From contig NZ_CP024869.1 in the NCBI RefSeq assembly GCF_003052165.1, positions 558,001-622,000 on the forward strand: DNA of 64,000 bases, read 5' to 3'. The notes under the pieces are model-generated. The model made no database searches, was not told the origin of the DNA, and was given only the letters and a program-made list of their open reading frames with translations. Positions 60,014-64,000 of this stretch are shown piece by piece. Position numbers and translations under genes: made by a program. Every line of letters begins with the position of its first letter. Positions within the stretch are counted from its first letter, which is position 1. This stretch comes from Dietzia sp. JS16-p6b. GTDB taxonomy: Bacteria > Actinomycetota > Actinomycetes > Mycobacteriales > Mycobacteriaceae.

Positions 60014-62536
60014 ATGGAACGCAAGAGCAACACCGTCTTCCGCAACGTGGCGATCGCGGGCGTCATCATCCTGGCGATCGTCGGGTTCTCGTTCTTCGCG
60101 AACGACGAACGGGGGTACACCGAGGTCGACACCTCGGTGGCGCTCGCCCAGATCGACGCGGGCAACATCCGGGAGGCGACGATCGAGGACCGGGAGCAGC
60201 AGCTCCGTCTCACCCTCGAGTCGCCCATCACCCCGGAGGAGGGTGCGGACGAGACCGACCAGGTGCTCGCCAAGTACCCGGAGGGAGCGGCGGAACAGAT
60301 CTTCGACCGGATCGCCGCCGCCGAGCCGGAGAACTTCGACACCACGGTGACGCAGCAGGGGTTCCTCACCCAGATGCTGTCGTTCCTGCTGCCCATGCTC
60401 ATCCTCTTCGGGCTGCTGTTCTACTTCATGTCCCGGATGCAGGGGGGCAAGGGTGGCCTGTTCGGCGTCGGCAAGTCGCGAGCCGTCGAGTTCACCAAGG
60501 ACATGCCCCAGACCACCTTCGCCGACGTCGCGGGTGAGGACGAGGCGGTGGAGGAGCTCAACGAGATCAAGGACTTCCTCCAGAACCCGGCCCGCTACGA
60601 GCGGCTGGGCGCCAAGATCCCCCGCGGCGTCCTGCTCTACGGGCCGCCCGGGACGGGCAAGACCCTGCTGGCGCGCGCCGTGGCCGGTGAGGCCGGCGTC
60701 CCGTTCTTCTCGATCTCCGGCTCGGATTTCGTGGAGATGTTCGTGGGCGTGGGCGCCTCGCGAGTCCGCGACCTCTTCGAGAAGGCCAAGCAGAACGCGC
60801 CCTGCATCGTGTTCGTCGACGAGATCGACGCGGTCGGCCGGCACCGCGGCTCCGGGACGGGCGGCGGACACGACGAGCGCGAGCAGACCCTCAACCAGCT
60901 CCTCGTCGAGATGGACGGGTTCAGCGACCGCGAGACGGTCATCATGATCGCGGCGACGAACCGGCCCGACGTGCTCGATCCGGCCCTGCTGCGCCCCGGC
61001 CGGTTCGACCGCCAGGTGCCGGTGACCAACCCGGATCTGCGGGGGCGCGAGTCGATTCTCGCCGTCCACTCGGTGGGCAAGCCCCTGGCCGCCGATGTCG
61101 ACATGAAGTCGCTGGCCCGGCGCACGATCGGCATGTCCGGCGCCGACCTGGCCAACGTACTCAACGAGGGCGCGTTGCTGGCGGCACGGATGGGGCGGGA
61201 CGAGATCTCGACCGACATCCTGGAGGAGGCCACCGACCGGGTGGTGGGCGGTCCTCGTCGCAAGCACCGCGTGATCAGCGAACACGAGAAGAAGGTCACC
61301 GCCTACCACGAGTCAGGGCACGCCCTGGCCGCGTGGGCGATGGAGGATCTGGAGCCGGTCCACAAGGTCACGATCCTCGCGCGCGGCCGGACGGGTGGTC
61401 ACGCCCTGGTCGTCCCGGAGGACGACAAGTCCCTCATGACCCGTGCGGACATGATCGCGCGGATCGTCATGGCCATGGGGGGCCGTGCGGCCGAGGAGTA
61501 CGTCTTCGGCGAACCGACCTCCGGCGCGAGCTCCGACATCGAACAGGCCACCCGTATCGCCCGCACGATGGTCGCCGAGTACGGGATGAGTTCCAAGCTG
61601 GGCGCGGTCAAGTACGGCGGCGAGGGCGGGGACCCCTTCCTCGGACGCGGCGGCGGCGCGGGTTCCGAGTACTCCCCGGAGGTGGCCAAGGCGATCGACG
61701 ACGAGGTCCGCAGGATCATCGACGCCGCACACGCCGAGGCGTGGCGGGTCCTCGAGTCCAACAGGGACGTCCTCGACGCGATCGCGGCGGAGCTGCTCGA
61801 GAAGGAGACACTCCGCCAGGACGACCTCGAGCGTCTGTTCGCGGATGTGGTCAAGCGTCCGAGGATCACGGAGTTCGACGACTTCTCCGGTCGTGTCCCG
61901 TCGACCCGGCCGCCCGTCAAGACCCCGGGTGAGCTGGCCAAGGAGCGCGGCGAGCCGTGGCCGCCACCGGTGAGCGACCCGTTCGCGATGCCCGTCCTGC
62001 CGGCCAGTCGGGACGCCGGGGACACCGGACGGGACGGGAACACCGGCCAGGACTCGGGCCGGGGCGCGGTGGGCGAGACCGGACTCGGGCGGGAGTCGGT
62101 CCCCGCAGGCGCCTCGTCGTCCGGACCATCCGGGTCGCCCGGGATCCCGGCGTACGGCACGCCACCGCCGCCCGGGTGGTCGGCGCCCGGTTGGCCCCCG
62201 CCGAGTAGGTCCCCGGGTGCGTCGCGGAGTGCGCCGCCCGGCGCGGGCCGGGCACCGGTCACGGGTCCGGACGGCGGGGCGGCACCCGACGGCGACCGGC
62301 CCCAGAACGGGACGTATGGTCCGAGCGGGGCCGAGACCACCCGGCTGCCGGCCGCGCCCGCCGAGCCGGAGAACCCGGACGCGGACCCCGGTCGCGCCGG
62401 CGACCGGGACGAGTCGCCGTCCGGCCGGTCGACCCGTGCGTGGTCGGCGGTGGACGGTGACGGGCGCCGGAGCGGGTCCCGCCGTCGCGAGGACAAGGAA
62501 CCCGGGTGGCGGGCACCGTGGGAACGTGACGACTGA
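60014..62536 (+). CDS. ftsH: ATP-dependent zinc metalloprotease FtsH
   Basis: An 840-residue membrane AAA+ protease degrading misfolded membrane proteins. Two helices (residues 9-28 and ~117-137) flank the extracytoplasmic domain. Walker A is GPPGTGKT (210-217), then [12 protein letters not shown], the second region of homology [17 protein letters not shown], and the zinc site HESGH (432-436). From about residue 635 a ~200-residue Pro/Gly/Ser/Arg-rich tail extends it beyond the usual 640-760 residues. ATG 60014 has GAGGA upstream; the longer open frame before it is repeat-rich and not coding-like. Confidence 0.96.
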   Translation: MERKSNTVFRNVAIAGVIILAIVGFSFFANDERGYTEVDTSVALAQIDAGNIREATIEDREQQLRLTLESPITPEEGADETDQVLAKYPEGAAEQIFDRIAAAEPENFDTTVTQQGFLTQMLSFLLPMLILFGLLFYFMSRMQGGKGGLFGVGKSRAVEFTKDMPQTTFADVAGEDEAVEELNEIKDFLQNPARYERLGAKIPRGVLLYGPPGTGKTLLARAVAGEAGVPFFSISGSDFVEMFVGVGASRVRDLFEKAKQNAPCIVFVDEIDAVGRHRGSGTGGGHDEREQTLNQLLVEMDGFSDRETVIMIAATNRPDVLDPALLRPGRFDRQVPVTNPDLRGRESILAVHSVGKPLAADVDMKSLARRTIGMSGADLANVLNEGALLAARMGRDEISTDILEEATDRVVGGPRRKHRVISEHEKKVTAYHESGHALAAWAMEDLEPVHKVTILARGRTGGHALVVPEDDKSLMTRADMIARIVMAMGGRAAEEYVFGEPTSGASSDIEQATRIARTMVAEYGMSSKLGAVKYGGEGGDPFLGRGGGAGSEYSPEVAKAIDDEVRRIIDAAHAEAWRVLESNRDVLDAIAAELLEKETLRQDDLERLFADVVKRPRITEFDDFSGRVPSTRPPVKTPGELAKERGEPWPPPVSDPFAMPVLPASRDAGDTGRDGNTGQDSGRGAVGETGLGRESVPAGASSSGPSGSPGIPAYGTPPPPGWSAPGWPPPSRSPGASRSAPPGAGRAPVTGPDGGAAPDGDRPQNGTYGPSGAETTRLPAAPAEPENPDADPGRAGDRDESPSGRSTRAWSAVDGDGRRSGSRRREDKEPGWRAPWERDD

Positions 62537-62568
62537 CCACCGGTCGGTTTCGTGCGAGAAGAGGACTG

Positions 62569-63192
62569 ATGACGACCCCTGACCACATCCCCGCGGCAGA
62601 CGCCCGGTCGGTGTCCGCCGGCCGGGTGTTCGATGCCGAGCGCGCCGAGTCGGCGGTCCGGGAACTGCTGATCGCCGTGGGCGAGGACCCGGATCGCGAG
62701 GGCCTCCAGGACACCCCGGCGCGCGTCGCACGGGCGTACCGGGAGGTGTTCGCGGGGCTGTACACCGAACCCGCGGACGTGTTGTCCAGGACGTTCAACG
62801 AGGACCACCGGGAGCTGGTCCTGGTGCGGGACATCCCCATCTTCTCGACCTGCGAGCACCACCTCGTCCCGTTCCACGGGGTCGCGCACATCGGGTACAT
62901 CCCGGGGCGCTCGGGTGCGGTGACCGGGCTGAGCAAACTCGCCCGGCTCGTCGACCTCTACGCCAAGCGGCCGCAGGTGCAGGAACGACTGACCAGCCAG
63001 GTCGCCGACGCCCTGGTGGACAGGCTCCAGCCCACCGGGGTCCTCGTGGTGATCGAATGCGAACACCTGTGCATGAGCATGCGCGGAATCCGTAAGCCGG
63101 GTTCCGTCACCACCACCTCCGCGGTCCGGGGCAGCATGCGGTCCAACGCCTCCACCAGGGCGGAGGCACTCGGCCTCCTGCGGGGTACGTGA
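62569..63192 (+). CDS. folE: GTP cyclohydrolase I
   Basis: A 207-residue enzyme making dihydroneopterin triphosphate from GTP, the first step of folate synthesis. Zinc ligands are in [13 protein letters not shown] and [35 protein letters not shown] near the N-terminus precedes the catalytic domain. The stop overlaps the folP GTG. Confidence 0.97.
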   Translation: MTTPDHIPAADARSVSAGRVFDAERAESAVRELLIAVGEDPDREGLQDTPARVARAYREVFAGLYTEPADVLSRTFNEDHRELVLVRDIPIFSTCEHHLVPFHGVAHIGYIPGRSGAVTGLSKLARLVDLYAKRPQVQERLTSQVADALVDRLQPTGVLVVIECEHLCMSMRGIRKPGSVTTTSAVRGSMRSNASTRAEALGLLRGT

Positions 63193-64000
63193 GCCACCCG
63201 TTCGCCCCGACACGCCCGGCCGGGCTGCCGCGTCCGGGCCGCTGCGCGGTGATGGGCATCGTCAACGTCACGGAGGACTCCTTCTCCGACGGGGGGCGTC
63301 ACCTCGCCCCGGAGGCCGCCCTCGCCCACGCCCGGCGACTGGTCTCGGAGGGGGCCGACCTCCTCGACGTCGGCGGGGAGTCCACGAGGCCGGGGGCGAT
63401 CCGGGTCGACCGGACCGACGAGGCGGACCGCGTGATCCCGCTCGTCCGCTCTCTCGTGGCGGACGGGGTCACGGTCTCGGTCGACACCATGCGCGCCTCG
63501 GTCGCCGCCGAGGCCCTGGAGTCCGGCGCGGCGCTGATCAACGACGTCTCCGGAGGTCTCGCCGATCCCGGGATGCTGCCGGTCGTCGCCCAACAGGGGT
63601 GCCCCGTGGTGCTCATGCACTGGGTGTCGCCCGACCAGTACCGGGCGGGCGCCGGAGGCCGCGCCGACTACGGCGGGGACGTGGTGACCTCGGTCCGTGA
63701 CCACCTCTCGCGCCGAGCCGATGCGGCGGTGTCCGCCGGGGTCGACGCGGGCTCGATCGTGCTGGACCCCGGGCTGGGGTTCGCCAAGAACGCCGCCGAC
63801 AACTGGGCGCTGCTCCACCGGCTCGACGCCCTCACCGAACTGGGGTTCCCGGTGTTGGTCGCCGCGTCGCGCAAGCGCTTCCTCGGTGCGCTCCTCGCGG
63901 ATACCGCGGGTGTGCCCCGCGGCGTGGCCGGCCGGGACCCCGCGACGGCGGCCGTCACCGCACTGGCCGCTGCGGCCGGGGCGTGGGCCGTGCGCGTCCA
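63189..64000 (+). CDS. folP: Dihydropteroate synthase, 3' end outside window
   Basis: About 270 residues are visible and no stop is reached before the window end. [18 protein letters not shown] is the family N-terminal signature, [10 protein letters not shown] the second, INDVSGG and MHW follow, and [16 protein letters not shown], then AASRKRFLG complete the pterin/phosphate site. It couples p-aminobenzoate to dihydropterin pyrophosphate and is the sulfonamide target. GTG 63189 overlaps the folE stop. Confidence 0.97.
   Translation, partial: MSHPFAPTRPAGLPRPGRCAVMGIVNVTEDSFSDGGRHLAPEAALAHARRLVSEGADLLDVGGESTRPGAIRVDRTDEADRVIPLVRSLVADGVTVSVDTMRASVAAEALESGAALINDVSGGLADPGMLPVVAQQGCPVVLMHWVSPDQYRAGAGGRADYGGDVVTSVRDHLSRRADAAVSAGVDAGSIVLDPGLGFAKNAADNWALLHRLDALTELGFPVLVAASRKRFLGALLADTAGVPRGVAGRDPATAAVTALAAAAGAWAVRV

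Overview
The window is very GC-rich actinobacterial chromosome (about 70% G+C by eye, strong G/C at third codon positions, many GTG starts). Gene content and order match the Mycobacterium tuberculosis stretch that runs from the ssd/tad genes through topA, the Rv3645-type cyclase, the delta' subunit, galE, ppgS, ppa, dacB, tilS and hpt to ftsH-folE-folP (recalled gene order, not computed). Mycolata-type genes (an AftA-like arabinofuranosyltransferase, a PpgS-like synthase with its DUF2304 partner) place it in the Mycobacteriales; Dietzia or a close relative is my best guess. No phage, insertion sequence, CRISPR array or origin was seen.

Layout. 1-5912: HAD phosphatase, a 6C small RNA, then a tightly overlapping ssd-tadABC-pilin locus. 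5907-10248: DUF1998 helicase, cold-shock protein, a conserved hypothetical and an NRDE/TANGO2 protein. 10326-13420: 2-oxoacid:ferredoxin oxidoreductase korAB. 13975-20090: topoisomerase I, membrane class III cyclase, DNA polymerase III delta', tRNA-Thr(CGU). 20163-25222: an enoyl-CoA hydratase, an acyl-CoA dehydrogenase pair, a Gly-rich DUF1542-like protein and a secreted HNH nuclease. 25343-38996: an envelope glycan region with two GT-C-like membrane proteins, an epimerase, a DUF1023 hydrolase operon, PpgS/DUF2304-like proteins, a second GT2, an AftA-like enzyme and a flippase. 38974-46765: M1 peptidase, a small regulator operon with a clear operator, a Pls/PosA-type NRPS-like membrane enzyme, an SDR and PspC. 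46789-51623: dienoyl-CoA isomerase-like protein, ppa, dacB-tilS-hpt. 51699-59771: an accessory block between hpt and ftsH (thioredoxin reductase-like protein, hemerythrin, Mn catalase, YrhK protein, acyl-CoA ligase with an ECF sigma factor, DUF1059-like protein, amidase). 60014-64000: ftsH-folE-folP, with folP cut by the window end.

Three conserved genes (korA, an acyl-CoA dehydrogenase, the epimerase) are each broken by loss of one G or C in a 4-5 base G/C run, and each is restored to full family length by one added base. This looks more like homopolymer under-calling in the assembly than real gene loss. Short GC-rich tandem repeats are unusually frequent; two of them copy the stop codon of the gene before them.

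The most interesting leads are the envelope-glycan region with its candidate lipid-linked sugar pathway, the orphan Pls/PosA-like enzyme, the two-site palindrome upstream of the acyl-CoA ligase/sigma-factor pair, the inverted-repeat operator at 40465-40497, and the oxidative-stress block inserted between hpt and ftsH.
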